64,000 nucleotides of DNA from Sporosarcina thermotolerans (lineage in GTDB: Bacteria; Bacillota; Bacilli; Bacillales_A; Planococcaceae), in the NCBI RefSeq assembly GCF_030067815.1, contig NZ_CP125968.1, positions 2,906,001-2,970,000 of the forward strand, given 5' to 3'. The notes under the pieces are model-generated. The model was given only the letters and a program-made list of their open reading frames with translations. It ran no database searches and was not told the DNA's origin. The stretch's first letter is position 1, and each line of letters begins with the position of its first letter. A program made the translations under genes and the position numbers. Below are positions 48,328-57,727 of the stretch, one piece after another.

Positions 48328-49332
48328 TTATTTTTCACCATACAAATACATCATTCTTGGGGCGTCATAATCTGAAAGTAACTTACCAATCAGTTCCGAC
48401 TCCACATTACGGCCAAATAGATTCCCTACATTCACTCCGAAAATCGATGCGAAACTGTCCATAGGTGCATACTCAAATACTGTTGCACCTTCCAGTTTAT
48501 AATCCGCTTTTATTGCATCGATCACATCACCCAACTTGCCGACTTCATCTGCAAGACCCGATTCTATTGCTTGTCTGCCATTCATAATTCGGCCATCGGC
48601 TACTTTCTTCACAGCTTCAGTTGACATATTACGACCTTCAGCTACAATCCCTACAAAGCGCTCATAGGAATCATTAACCATTTCCTGAAGCATATTATGT
48701 TCTTCTTTAGTCATTTCACGTGAACCACTCATAATGTCCTTATAAGGACCTGTCTTAATCGTATTAAAATCAATGCCGTATTTCTCGGCCAATTTGGAGT
48801 AATTTATGCTTTCCATGATGACTCCGATTGAGCCTGTAATTGTTTCCGGATGTACGAAGATCTTTTCTGCTGGTGCGGAGACATAATATCCGCCCGACGC
48901 AGCCATTCCACCCATCGCCACGTAGATGGGAATTTCCTTTTCAATTTGAATTTCCCGGATTGAATCGTAAATATCGGATGATTCAACTACACCTCCACCT
49001 GGTGTATTGACAGAAAGGATTACTCCTTTCACTGATTGGTCGTTAAGTACGTCATTTAGCTGGGACATGAAAAATTGATGGTTGTATCCCGTTGTTGCGA
49101 AAATGGAGCTTCCAACGTCTTGAATGACGCCGTCTAATTTGAGGACAGCGATCCGATCTCTGTTAGTGCCTTGCTCGATTACTTTTTCACTATATGCATT
49201 GTTTGTTGCACCCATTTGTTCTAAAAAACCGTTAACATCCCTTGTGAATATGTACGATAGCGAATTGACGCCCACTGAAATAAATATCAGAACCGCCGCT
49301 ACTATGATCGCGATCCACCGTTTCATTGTCAT
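48328..49332 (-). CDS. sppA: Signal peptide peptidase SppA
   Basis: 334 residues: N-terminal membrane helix (5-25) and a serine/lysine protease domain outside the membrane. Catalytic Ser146 is in GGMAASGGYY and Lys198 in KTGPYKDIMSG; the VNTPGGGV loop lines the site. It digests signal peptides left after secretion. First gene of sppA-yteJ; AGGAGGAAGT precedes the ATG. Confidence 0.95.
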   Translation of the reverse strand: MTMKRWIAIIVAAVLIFISVGVNSLSYIFTRDVNGFLEQMGATNNAYSEKVIEQGTNRDRIAVLKLDGVIQDVGSSIFATTGYNHQFFMSQLNDVLNDQSVKGVILSVNTPGGGVVESSDIYDSIREIQIEKEIPIYVAMGGMAASGGYYVSAPAEKIFVHPETITGSIGVIMESINYSKLAEKYGIDFNTIKTGPYKDIMSGSREMTKEEHNMLQEMVNDSYERFVGIVAEGRNMSTEAVKKVADGRIMNGRQAIESGLADEVGKLGDVIDAIKADYKLEGATVFEYAPMDSFASIFGVNVGNLFGRNVESELIGKLLSDYDAPRMMYLYGEK

Positions 49333-49421
49333 AGGTTACTTCCTCCTTCTATTCTCCACCACTATATACGTCCAACCCTCATAAAATGTTTCATTTAATA
49401 TTAGTAAATACTATACCATTG

Positions 49422-49545
49422 ATTTCCGTTCCGATTGGACGCTTTCCGCGGGCATGGCTTCAGCCTCCTCGGCGCTACGCTTCTGCGGGGTCTTCAGCTC
49501 ATGCTATTCCCGCAGGAGTCGCCAATCTCCACTACAATCAATTAG
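49422..49545 (+). repeat. Structured intergenic repeat, short-core form (copy 6)
   Basis: GGACGCTTTCCGCGGGCATG, then CTCCTCGGCGCTACGCTTC, TGCGGGGTCTTCAGCTCATG, CCCGCAGGAGTCGCC and a TACAATCAATTAG end. Upstream of sppA. Confidence 0.8.
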
Positions 49546-49621
49546 AAATCCCTTTAAATTTTCTGTCCAATATTGTCTTTTATAAAATTTTATTAACTAA
49601 TATTTATGTATAAGGTATTTC

Positions 49622-49817
49622 TGTTGATTGGAGCGGAAGGCGGCGAAGTGCAACGATAATGCTCTCAACGCTTCGCTTTTGTTCGCAAAAGCCGTGCTTC
49701 GTAACGGCTTTTCCTGGGGGAAACCCCTGCCTTAATTTCTGCAAAAGGCGCAGAAATACGGCAAATCGAACTCTTCGTGGTTCGATTGGAAACCGTCCGC
49801 CTGAAGCGCAGATCAAC
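49622..49817 (-). repeat. Structured intergenic repeat, long-core form (copy 7), reversed
   Basis: Read on the minus strand it starts CAGGCGGACGGTTTCCAATCG, then holds CGAACcacgaaGAGTTCG, TTTCTGCGCCTTTTGCAGAAA, and AAAGCCGTTACGAAGCACGGCTTTT, ending CCGCCTTCCGCTCCAATCAAC. The first 65 or so core bases match copy 2 at 10791-11000 closely. It lies between copy 6 and the rarD-type gene, in opposite orientation to copy 6. No gene is seen in 49333-49839. Confidence 0.8.
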
Positions 49818-49839
49818 ATTATTAGATATTCCCAGTAAA

Positions 49840-50745
49840 TTAATGCGCATTTCTTTTCATTGATATTGTCTCATATACTTTGGAAATGGTGAAAAGGATT
49901 AGGGCTGCCCATATAATTGAAAACGAAAGCATTTCAATTGAGGAGAATGACTCCTTATAAACCACTACTGCCAAAAACAACATCATCGTTGGCGCGATAT
50001 ATTGGAAGAAGCCCGACACATTTAAAGGAATCATTTGCACACCCTTCGCATACAAGACGAGCGGAAGCGCGGTTGCTACTCCAGTCAGTACAAGAAGTAT
50101 GTCCGTTTTTACATCCGAATGCAAAAAGACAGCCTGCCCTTTCATGAACAGATAAATATAATATCCTATTGCAAATGGTGTCATGAACAAGGTTTCTATC
50201 GCCAATCCACGGAGTGAATCCAATTGAATTCTTTTCTTAATAAACCCGTATACAGCAAAAGTGACCGCAAGGGTTAAGGCAATCCAAGGGAATTTCCCAT
50301 ATGAAAATGTCAGAATCACAACAGCCGATGCCGCCAACAGGAAGGCAATCTTTTGTAGTGAAGATAATTTTTCCTTTAGAAAAAAGATACCAAGCAATAC
50401 AGAAACTAACGGATTAATGTAATAGCCTAAACTAGTTTGCACAATATAATTATGATTAACAGCCCATATGTAAATAAACCAGTTGGATGTAACGAGTATG
50501 GAAGCTATAAAAAGACTCCAGAATTGAAACTGTTTTTTCCAAAGCTCACTTACATCCTGAAGCAATTGTTTTCCGTTCTTTAAAATAAGAATTAAAAGAA
50601 GCGTGGAAAAGAATGCCCACACGATACGTCCCGTTAGTATTTCATCGCTTTGCACATGAGATAAATGTTTCCAATAAACGGGCATAATCCCCCATATTAA
50701 AAAAGATGCTACGACCCAAAGTACACCGCTTTTTTCATTCTGCAT
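49840..50745 (-). CDS. rarD: RarD/EamA-family transporter
   Basis: 301 residues with ten predicted membrane helices in two EamA repeats. The N-terminal block GVLWVVASFLIWGIMPVYWK and LGYYINPLVSVLLGIFFLKE are typical of RarD. RarD proteins are drug/metabolite-type exporters; E. coli rarD is linked to chloramphenicol sensitivity, and the natural substrate is unknown. Confidence 0.87.
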   Translation of the reverse strand: MQNEKSGVLWVVASFLIWGIMPVYWKHLSHVQSDEILTGRIVWAFFSTLLLILILKNGKQLLQDVSELWKKQFQFWSLFIASILVTSNWFIYIWAVNHNYIVQTSLGYYINPLVSVLLGIFFLKEKLSSLQKIAFLLAASAVVILTFSYGKFPWIALTLAVTFAVYGFIKKRIQLDSLRGLAIETLFMTPFAIGYYIYLFMKGQAVFLHSDVKTDILLVLTGVATALPLVLYAKGVQMIPLNVSGFFQYIAPTMMLFLAVVVYKESFSSIEMLSFSIIWAALILFTISKVYETISMKRNAH

Positions 50746-50788
50746 AAAGGTTGCCTACTCTCTCTCTAAAATGACAATATTATTATTA

Positions 50789-50820
50789 AAAACCGGCCTC
50801 CTATAAATGGATGGCCGGTT
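50789..50820 (-). terminator. Terminator of the acyl-CoA synthetase gene
   Basis: AAAACCGGCC and GGCCGGTTTT pair around a 14-base loop just after the synthetase stop. Confidence 0.8.
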
Positions 50821-50825
50821 TTAAT

Positions 50826-52403
50826 TCATCCTTTATTTAGCTCGGCTTTTCTTAACTCAACACGCATGATTTTACCAGATGCTGTCTTTGGCAATTCTTT
50901 AACGAATTCAATTTTACGTGGATATTTATAAGGTGCTGTTAATGACTTCACATGATCTTGTAGTTCCTTTATTAAGTTTTCCTCGTGTTCCATTTCCGGG
51001 TCGCGTAATACGATAAATGCTTTGACGACTGCACCGCGAACTTCATCAGGGCTGCCTACAACAGCACATTCTCTTACAGCTGAGTGCTTTGTCAATGCAT
51101 CCTCCACCTCAAATGGGCCTATTGTATAACCGGAACTGATAATGATATCATCACCTCGCCCCTCAAACCAGAAGTACCCATCTTCGTCAAGTTTCGCACG
51201 GTCACCCGTTACATAATAGTCTCCTCTGAACTGCATCTTCGTGCGTTCCGGATCATTCAAATATTCTTTGAATAGTGCTGGTGTGGAAATATGTACAGCT
51301 ATATCCCCGACTTCTCCTGCTGAAACTGGAATTCCGTCTTCATTAATAATTTCAACACGATTACCCGGGGTCGGTTTTCCCATCGATCCTGGCCGTGCTT
51401 GCATTCCAAGCATCGTTCCGACCAGTAATGTATTTTCGGTTTGGCCGTATCCATCTCTAACTTGAAGATTGAAGATTTTGTTGAACGTATCAATTACTTC
51501 CCTGTTCAACGGTTCGCCAGCGGAAACTGCACTTTTTAAAGAGGACAAGTCGTAGTCCTGCAAATTTTCAGCCTTGGCCATGAAACGATATTCTGTAGGG
51601 GTACAGCATAAGACATTTACGTTATATTTCTTAATCATTTCCAAATATGTTTGCACGTCGAAACGTCCGTTATAAACTATACCTGTTGCCCCGCTTCCTA
51701 AAACAGAAAGGAATGGCGTCCAGATCCACTTCTGCCAACCTGGAGCTGCTGTCGCCCACACAATGTCTCCTTCGTTAATGCCCAACCAGTTAGGTCCCGC
51801 AGTTCTCAGATGTGCATAGCCCCAAGCATGGGTATGAACGACACCCTTCGGTTTCCCCGTTGTGCCTGAAGTATAAGAAAGAAAAGCCATATCGGACCCT
51901 TCCGTCTCGGATGCATCGAACTCAGAAGAGGCATCTTTCATCAATTCGGTCAATGAATGCTGACCATTTTCCGAATTTCCAATAACGAATAGTTTAACAT
52001 CATTCATATTATTAACAGATTCAAACTGATCCATAAATGCTTCATAAGCAACGATTGCCTTTGCACCGCTATGTTCCAATCTGTATTCTATATCGGAGGA
52101 GCGTAGCATTTCCGAACTTGGAATGACTACAATACCTGCCTTCAAAGCGCCGATATATGTTATATAGGCTTCGATTAAACGTGGTACCATCACAAGGATT
52201 ACATCGCCTTTACCCAGGCCGTTTTCGATGAAAACATTAGCGACTTTATTGGCAGATACCATCAAATCATCGTATGTAATTTCTTTTTCATCGCCATTTG
52301 AATTCACATAAATGAGCGCGCGCTTTCCATCACCAGTTGCGTACTTTTCGAATTCAGAAACAAGATTATACTTCTCAGGTGCCACTAATTGCTCGCGATT
52401 CAT
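50826..52403 (-). CDS. Acyl-CoA synthetase (MbcS/YtcI-like)
   Basis: 525 residues, ANL superfamily. P-loop-like SYTSGTTGKPKGV, A5 motif DGYGQTE, hinge ARD-type YFWFEGRGDDIIISSGYTI and the catalytic Lys in KTASGKIMRVELR. It makes acyl-CoA from a carboxylate, ATP and CoA. Length and context near the SASP gene resemble B. subtilis YtcI, related to MbcS (methylbutyryl/isobutyryl-CoA); a short- to branched-chain substrate is inferred only. GGAGG precedes the ATG. Confidence 0.85.
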   Translation of the reverse strand: MNREQLVAPEKYNLVSEFEKYATGDGKRALIYVNSNGDEKEITYDDLMVSANKVANVFIENGLGKGDVILVMVPRLIEAYITYIGALKAGIVVIPSSEMLRSSDIEYRLEHSGAKAIVAYEAFMDQFESVNNMNDVKLFVIGNSENGQHSLTELMKDASSEFDASETEGSDMAFLSYTSGTTGKPKGVVHTHAWGYAHLRTAGPNWLGINEGDIVWATAAPGWQKWIWTPFLSVLGSGATGIVYNGRFDVQTYLEMIKKYNVNVLCCTPTEYRFMAKAENLQDYDLSSLKSAVSAGEPLNREVIDTFNKIFNLQVRDGYGQTENTLLVGTMLGMQARPGSMGKPTPGNRVEIINEDGIPVSAGEVGDIAVHISTPALFKEYLNDPERTKMQFRGDYYVTGDRAKLDEDGYFWFEGRGDDIIISSGYTIGPFEVEDALTKHSAVRECAVVGSPDEVRGAVVKAFIVLRDPEMEHEENLIKELQDHVKSLTAPYKYPRKIEFVKELPKTASGKIMRVELRKAELNKG

Positions 52404-52540
52404 TCGTTTCTCCTCCTTTTTGTATAGTTCAATTATACAAACTCAGCAGTAATAGTTCAAAACATACTTCTTTTCTTTCTGGAAATTTGAATAATTATCA
52501 AATCTTTTGTGAATACTCGGCTATAGATAACTCAAACACC

Positions 52541-52573
52541 ACAAAAAAACTGCCCCAGAAAAACTGGGACAGC
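52541..52573 (-). terminator. Terminator of first SASP gene
   Basis: CTGTCCCAG TTTTT CTGGGGCAG with T7 on the minus strand. Confidence 0.82.
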
Positions 52574-52579
52574 CATAAA

Positions 52580-52783
52580 TTATTGTTGGTAACCATTCAT
52601 TTGTTGTTGGGCTTGACGCACTAATCGCTTAGTGATTTCTCCGCCGACGGATCCGTTGGCACGCGATGTGGAGTCCGGTCCAAGGTTAACACCAAATTCT
52701 GCTGCGATTTCGTTCTTCATTTGGTCAATGGCTTGTTGTACTCCAGGAACAAGTAGTTGGTTTGAATTTCCGCTGTTTGGCAT
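52580..52783 (-). CDS. Alpha/beta-type small acid-soluble spore protein
   Basis: 67 residues. The family blocks [21 protein letters not shown] (with the GPR-protease site around EFGV) and [17 protein letters not shown] are present. It coats spore DNA and protects it from UV and peroxide, and is degraded to amino acids at germination. AAGGAGG precedes the ATG. It is nearly identical to the next gene. Expected to be sigma-G dependent in the forespore. Confidence 0.96.
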   Translation of the reverse strand: MPNSGNSNQLLVPGVQQAIDQMKNEIAAEFGVNLGPDSTSRANGSVGGEITKRLVRQAQQQMNGYQQ

Positions 52784-52871
52784 GTCGTTGTCACCTCCTT
52801 GTAACTATAGAATGGACTGTATCCGGAAAATCATGCAGATAAATTTTTAATTTATCGCAGTTTTTTTTTTG

Positions 52872-52905
52872 AAAAAAACTGCCCCGGGGAGATCCGGGAC
52901 AGTTT
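52872..52905 (-). terminator. Terminator of second SASP gene
   Basis: CTGTCCCGG and CCGGGGCAG arms with T7 downstream on the minus strand. Confidence 0.82.
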
Positions 52906-52913
52906 CATTTGTT

Positions 52914-53123
52914 TTATTTTTGGTAGCCTTGCATTTGTGATTGGGCTTGACGCACTAATCGCTTAGTGATTTCTCCGCCGACGGATCCGTTGGCACGCGA
53001 TGTGGAGTCCGGTCCAAGGTTAACACCAAATTCTGCTGCGATTTCGTTCTTCATTTGGTCTATAGCTTGTTGTACTCCTGGAACAAGAAGTTGGTTTGAG
53101 TTACCGCTGTTGTTGTTAGCCAT
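52914..53123 (-). CDS. Alpha/beta-type small acid-soluble spore protein, second copy
   Basis: 69 residues, same blocks as the first copy. Differences are confined to the N-terminal tip ([10 protein letters not shown]), one synonymous region and the C-terminal tip (QSQMQGYQK). At the DNA level the central part, about 115 bases, is identical to the first copy. AAGGAGG precedes the ATG and it has its own terminator. In B. subtilis a single gene (sspA) lies at this locus next to thiI. Confidence 0.96.
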   Translation of the reverse strand: MANNNSGNSNQLLVPGVQQAIDQMKNEIAAEFGVNLGPDSTSRANGSVGGEITKRLVRQAQSQMQGYQK

Positions 53124-53205
53124 GTTGTTGTCACCTCCTTGTGACTATAGAATGGACCGGATGCGGATTTTCATGCGAGGATTTTTATTGGTAATTTCAT
53201 CCAAC

Positions 53206-54412
53206 TCATAGGAGGTCTTCAAAATCATAATGGTTCTTTTCCTCTGAATCAGCTTCGATTACCGTTCTGTTTTTAACCGCTTCATCGATTAAAGGCTGAA
53301 AATCAAAAAAGCTTTCATAATGATGTACCTTTTCAAGTTTTGGTTTTGTTTTCGGATTTGAAGGTGTAAAGATTGTACAGCAATCCTCGAATGGTCTAAT
53401 TGAAATATCGTACGTTCCAATTTTTTGAGAGATCTCAATAATTTCAAGCTTATCCATTGCAATAAGCGGTCTTAAAATTGGAGTCGTCGTTACTTCATTA
53501 ATGGCCGTTAAACTTTCAAGCGTTTGACTAGCAACCTGCCAAGACTCTCCCTGTAACAATTGCCAATGCACCAATCTCTTCCCGTACCTTATCCGCGATT
53601 TGAAGCATCATTCTTCTTGTAGTCGTCATAGACAGATTATCCGGTACTTGTTGAACGACAGCTTGTTGAAGCTCCGTAAATGGGATTATATGAAGGCGGA
53701 CAGATGCACCGAATGAGCTTAGTTGTTCTGTTAAATCCAATACTTTTCTTTTTGCCAATTCACTCGTATATGGCGGGCTTGCAAAATGGATTGCGTCGAT
53801 GGATACACCGCGCTTCATAAGTTGGAAACCAGCGACCGGACTATCAATTCCACCTGACAACATTAATAATGAATGTCCATTTGACCCCACTGGCATTCCA
53901 CCAGCACCTTTATATACTTTTGACGTTAGGAACGCACCTTCTTTTCGGATATCTACCAACAAAATGATATCCGGCTTTTTCATTTGGACGACAAGCTCTG
54001 GATAATGGCGCAATACATGTCCGCCGATTTCTTGTTGTAGTTCCCCGGTTACATATGGAAAGTCTTTATCAGCGCGTTTAATCTCCACTTTAAATGTACG
54101 GCCATCTGTTTCATCAGAACCGATTACTTCCAATGCTTTCGCCTTGATAGCATCTAAATCCGCTTCGCATTTTGCAACCGGACTAAATGATTGGATGCCA
54201 AAAATAGCGGAGAGCCTTTCCATCGCATTTTTCATATCATCCTGATCATCTGCGATTAAAAACATTCGATCTCGTTCAGCATTAATACGAGTTGTGCGTA
54301 AATCCCGTATTGCAGCATGTATATTGTTTTTCAATTTACGTACAAATACGTTCCGATTCCGACCTTTCAAAGATATTTCACCGTACCGTATTAAAATTTC
54401 ATTCCATTCCAT
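53206..54412 (-). pseudogene. thiI: tRNA 4-thiouridine synthetase ThiI, two frameshifts
   Basis: N-terminal ferredoxin-like and THUMP domains bind tRNA; the PP-loop LLMLSGGIDSPVAGFQLMKRG activates U8. It accepts sulfur from the partner desulfurase and also serves thiamine thiazole synthesis in some species. There is no rhodanese domain, as in Bacillus ThiI. Two bases are missing within 15 bases near 53539-53551; restored, [16 protein letters not shown] joins the parts. About 402 residues restored. It starts three bases after iscS. Confidence 0.9.
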
Positions 54413-54415
54413 TTA

Positions 54416-55546
54416 TTAAATTCCCCTCTCAATCAATTCCACGAATTGTCGTAAAACCTTTATGAATGTCTCTATTTCCGCCTCAGTGTTAGTGTTGCCG
54501 AAACTTACACGGATGACACCGTTTTTAAAGTTTTTATCCAAGCCGATTGCTTCAATGACATGACTTGCACTTTTATTTTTCGAGAAGCAGGCACTTGATG
54601 TGGAAATAATAATGCCTTGTTCTTGAAAATAATTGATGGCGACTTCTCCTTTAATGGACTTGAACGCTAACGATATTATATGAGGAGCTGCATTTTGTGG
54701 AGAAAGGACTTCAACAAGTTCAATTTCATCACAAACATTAATAATTTTATTTCTCCATTCCCTAAAATGTTTGCTCTCATTATTCACAGCGCTTATTCTC
54801 ATTGCTTTTGCCATGGAAACAGCATTTGGAACGGATACTGTCCCGCTTCTTAAACCATTTTCTTGGCCGCCACCGAAATTTATAGCATTTGGTTTAATAG
54901 GTTTTTTCAAAAACAATGCACCAGAACCTTTTAGTCCATTAATTTTATGAGCTGAAATTGTAATAGCGTCAACACCCAATGACTCCATACTTACTGGGAG
55001 TTTTCCAAAACTTTGTACACAATCCGAATGGAAAATGGCTCGTCCATTTCTTTTTATTAACTCTGCACATTGAGAAATCGGTTGTATCGTTCCAATTTCA
55101 TTATTAACATGCATGATACTGACAAGTATTGTTTCTTTTTTCAACTTACTTTCCAATTCTTTTAATGAAATCATGCCAGAATCGTCGACCGGAAGATAAT
55201 CGATTTCAAATCCTTCTCCTTCTAATTGGCGACATGCATTTAAAATCGAAGGATGTTCAATCTCGGTCGTAATAATATGATTGCCCCTTGTTTTATAAGC
55301 TTGGGCAAACCCAATTATCGCCAAGTTATTCGCTTCCGTTCCTCCAGATGTGATGACAACTTCTCCATCTTCATTGTCAATAAGAGTAAGCATCTGTTCT
55401 TTTGAACGCTTTAACAAAACCTCCGCTTCCCTTCCCATTCGATGAAGAGATGCAGGATTCGCGTAAAAGCGCATGTTGGCTGCTATAAAAGACTCAAGCA
55501 CACTTTCATTCGGCTGTGTCGTTGCACTATTATCAAAATAAATCAT
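54416..55546 (-). CDS. Cysteine desulfurase (IscS/NifZ type), partner of ThiI
   Basis: 376 residues, PLP-dependent. PLP Lys is in ISAHKINGLKGSGALFLKK; catalytic Cys is in ISTSSACFSKNKSASHV. It takes sulfur from cysteine for delivery to ThiI. The stop is three bases from the thiI start, a coupled pair as nifZ-thiI in B. subtilis, which favours a tRNA-thiolation role over general Fe-S assembly. braB, which precedes nifZ in B. subtilis, is not here. Confidence 0.93.
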   Translation of the reverse strand: MIYFDNSATTQPNESVLESFIAANMRFYANPASLHRMGREAEVLLKRSKEQMLTLIDNEDGEVVITSGGTEANNLAIIGFAQAYKTRGNHIITTEIEHPSILNACRQLEGEGFEIDYLPVDDSGMISLKELESKLKKETILVSIMHVNNEIGTIQPISQCAELIKRNGRAIFHSDCVQSFGKLPVSMESLGVDAITISAHKINGLKGSGALFLKKPIKPNAINFGGGQENGLRSGTVSVPNAVSMAKAMRISAVNNESKHFREWRNKIINVCDEIELVEVLSPQNAAPHIISLAFKSIKGEVAINYFQEQGIIISTSSACFSKNKSASHVIEAIGLDKNFKNGVIRVSFGNTNTEAEIETFIKVLRQFVELIERGI

Positions 55547-55593
55547 AAATAACTACCCTCTCTATAAAAAAATCTTGCATGAATTGGCAAGGA

Positions 55594-55716
55594 TTTCCGC
55601 TTCGGCGGACGCTTTCCGCGGGCACGGCTTCAATCTCCTCGTCGCTTTGCTCCTGCGGGGCTTTCAGCTCGTGCTGTTCCCGCAGGAGTCGCCGCCCTCC
55701 GCTTCAATCAACGATA
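55594..55716 (+). repeat. Structured intergenic repeat, short-core form (copy 8)
   Basis: TTCGGCGGACGCTTTCCGCGG, CTCCTCGTCGCTTTGCTCC, TGCGGGGCTTTCAGCTCGTG, CCCGCAGGAGTCGCCGCC and CGCTTCAATCAACG. The best-preserved short copy. Between ezrA and iscS. Confidence 0.85.
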
Positions 55717-55753
55717 TAGTAACTGCTAATATTTCATTACACATTTACGTGAC

Positions 55754-55788
55754 AAAGCCACCTGCACTAATGCCGGTGGCTTTTTTTC
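55754..55788. terminator. Hairpin after ezrA
   Basis: AAAGCCACC and GGTGGCTTT pair around a 12-base loop next to the ezrA stop. The T run is stronger on the plus strand than on the minus strand, so its use by ezrA is only likely. Confidence 0.6.
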
Positions 55789-57483
55789 TTACACATGCTC
55801 TTTCAACATCTCTTCTATCCGTTTCATCGAACCCGGCTCAACTTCCTCAACCGCTGTCGCCGCTTCCTCTAATGCCTTCGCATAACGGAATTGCCTGAAT
55901 GACTCCTCCGCCATCAGCAAACGCTCATTCATCGCAGGATTTGCGGCACGATACCTATTTCCATATTGGATAATTCGTTCGATGAGCATGACATTTTCCA
56001 ATAGCTCCTCTACTTTACCCTTTACATCTTCCACCACAACCGTCGCATTTGCCAAATAGCCGTCAACAACTGCCATATTCAATGGAACTTCCTGTAAGCT
56101 TTGGCTAACCAAATACAATTGCTCTTCCGCTTCTTCAAGACGGGCATCCATCTCATCAGGAATACCAGGAATGTTCCCCCGATGTAATTTCCGATCTACA
56201 TTTTGCAGTTCCTTAGAAAGATTATTCAACTTGTTTCTAACGTTATTTTCGTCAATCCGAAGGTTTTTCATACGGTTTGCAAGTCTTTCCCGTTCCTCTT
56301 CAATTCCTTCAAGTTCATCCGAGATTTCCTTTAGCTCCGTTTGCAATGAAGAATAGGCGGATTCTTCATCCTGTAGCAAAATCGTTAAAGTATCATAGCG
56401 TTTCTGTAAAGTTTCAAGCTTTTTCAAACTTAACTGGGGTATCTTTGCTTCCTTTTCATCCAAGCGATAACTTTGCTGAACGTAAGTTGCTTCATCAGAA
56501 GTTTCTTTTGTCAATTGGGTGATAGCAGCAAGACTTTCTTCGATTTCATTAAAATATAATTCGACGTAATGTCTAGCGTTCACTTCATTTTCAAGCGCAT
56601 CATAGAACGAGTCAATCCGGTCATGCATTTCCGTAACTTGCTGTCTAACTGAATCGATTTCCAAATCGGCCATTTTGGCTAACTGCCCTTCAATGCCTTC
56701 TTCAATTTCAGTTAATTGCTTTGTCAGCTCAAGATGCTTCAATGAATACGATTGACCTTCCATTTCCCTGATCCCGTTCCGTAATTCCCTGATAGCTGCC
56801 GGTATTTTGCTTTGAAGTTCTATAAGCAATGATGGAATATCATGAATCAGAATTGAAAGTTGCTCTCCTCTTGATGTGAGTGTTAATACAATTTCACGCG
56901 CTAATAAATAGTTTCCATTTGCGGTCAACTCATCATACTCTTGAAATTTCGGTGTGAATGCCTCAAGTTCCTTTTCCAAAGGTCCAACAGTCATCCCGAA
57001 TGCGTGTTGATGGGCTAAAATTGTTTTACGCGCTTGGCGATATTGTTCACGAAGTTTCTCTATTTCAATGCGGTTCTTTTCTTCGCTGCCAATCAATTCA
57101 TTCAGCTCATCTAAAATTTCATTTTTCTTCTTGTCGCATTGTCGGATTTTTTCCTGGATCTCTTTTTCGAAGGATGTAGCCTTTTTAAATCGGAACCGAT
57201 CAACCATATCTTCCGCATCAAATAGTAAGGTATCAATTTTAGGCATATGTACGTCGATGACTTCTGTCCATTCACTGCGCCACCGTTCAAACTTCTCCTC
57301 TGTTTCACCAGTCATATTCAACTGTTTGACTTTCATCATTTCTTCAAAAATCGGCTTGTTCTGGATTTGCATTTTTTCATGTTCAAGCCTACCAATTTCT
57401 CGTATATGTTTTCGCCTGAATAAAAAGGCGATGCTCATAAGTACAAGTAAAACTATTATTGGAATGATGAAGTATTTCATCAT
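55789..57483 (-). CDS. ezrA: Septation ring formation regulator EzrA
   Basis: 564 residues: one N-terminal membrane helix (3-22, FIIPIIVLLVLMSIAFLF) and a long cytosolic part made of spectrin-like helical repeats and coiled coil, rich in Glu, Leu and Lys. EzrA binds FtsZ and PBP1, blocks Z rings at the poles and helps shift to septal wall synthesis. Context iscS-ezrA-ytsP is that of B. subtilis. GGGGGATCAC precedes the ATG. Confidence 0.94.
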   Translation of the reverse strand: MMKYFIIPIIVLLVLMSIAFLFRRKHIREIGRLEHEKMQIQNKPIFEEMMKVKQLNMTGETEEKFERWRSEWTEVIDVHMPKIDTLLFDAEDMVDRFRFKKATSFEKEIQEKIRQCDKKKNEILDELNELIGSEEKNRIEIEKLREQYRQARKTILAHQHAFGMTVGPLEKELEAFTPKFQEYDELTANGNYLLAREIVLTLTSRGEQLSILIHDIPSLLIELQSKIPAAIRELRNGIREMEGQSYSLKHLELTKQLTEIEEGIEGQLAKMADLEIDSVRQQVTEMHDRIDSFYDALENEVNARHYVELYFNEIEESLAAITQLTKETSDEATYVQQSYRLDEKEAKIPQLSLKKLETLQKRYDTLTILLQDEESAYSSLQTELKEISDELEGIEEERERLANRMKNLRIDENNVRNKLNNLSKELQNVDRKLHRGNIPGIPDEMDARLEEAEEQLYLVSQSLQEVPLNMAVVDGYLANATVVVEDVKGKVEELLENVMLIERIIQYGNRYRAANPAMNERLLMAEESFRQFRYAKALEEAATAVEEVEPGSMKRIEEMLKEHV

Positions 57484-57671
57484 TGTGATCCCCCTATTCC
57501 GAAGTCACTTATATAAAGTTAAATAACGTAAATTTTCGTTTCTCAGTTTAAACATACTTCAACCACTGTAAAATAATATTATCTTATATAGTAACATGTT
57601 TAAAGTGTTTTCGTATCGAAAACGGACGAATTATAGGGAAAAAGGTGTTTTTCCGTCAAAATGCGCGAAAT

Positions 57672-57700
57672 TTGTAGAATGTATGAAAGAAACGTATACT
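57672..57700 (+). promoter_or_regulatory. Predicted sigma-A promoter of the fRMsr gene
   Basis: TTGTAG (57672-57677) and TATACT (57695-57700) at 17-base spacing, 27 bases before the TTG start. Confidence 0.6.
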
Positions 57701-57727
57701 TGAAGTATTATTTTTGGGGGTGTTTTT

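Noticed and set aside
49386..49850. Short open frames in the sppA-rarD gap
   Set aside because: All of them lie in the two repeat copies or their flanks and match repeat-derived frames elsewhere.
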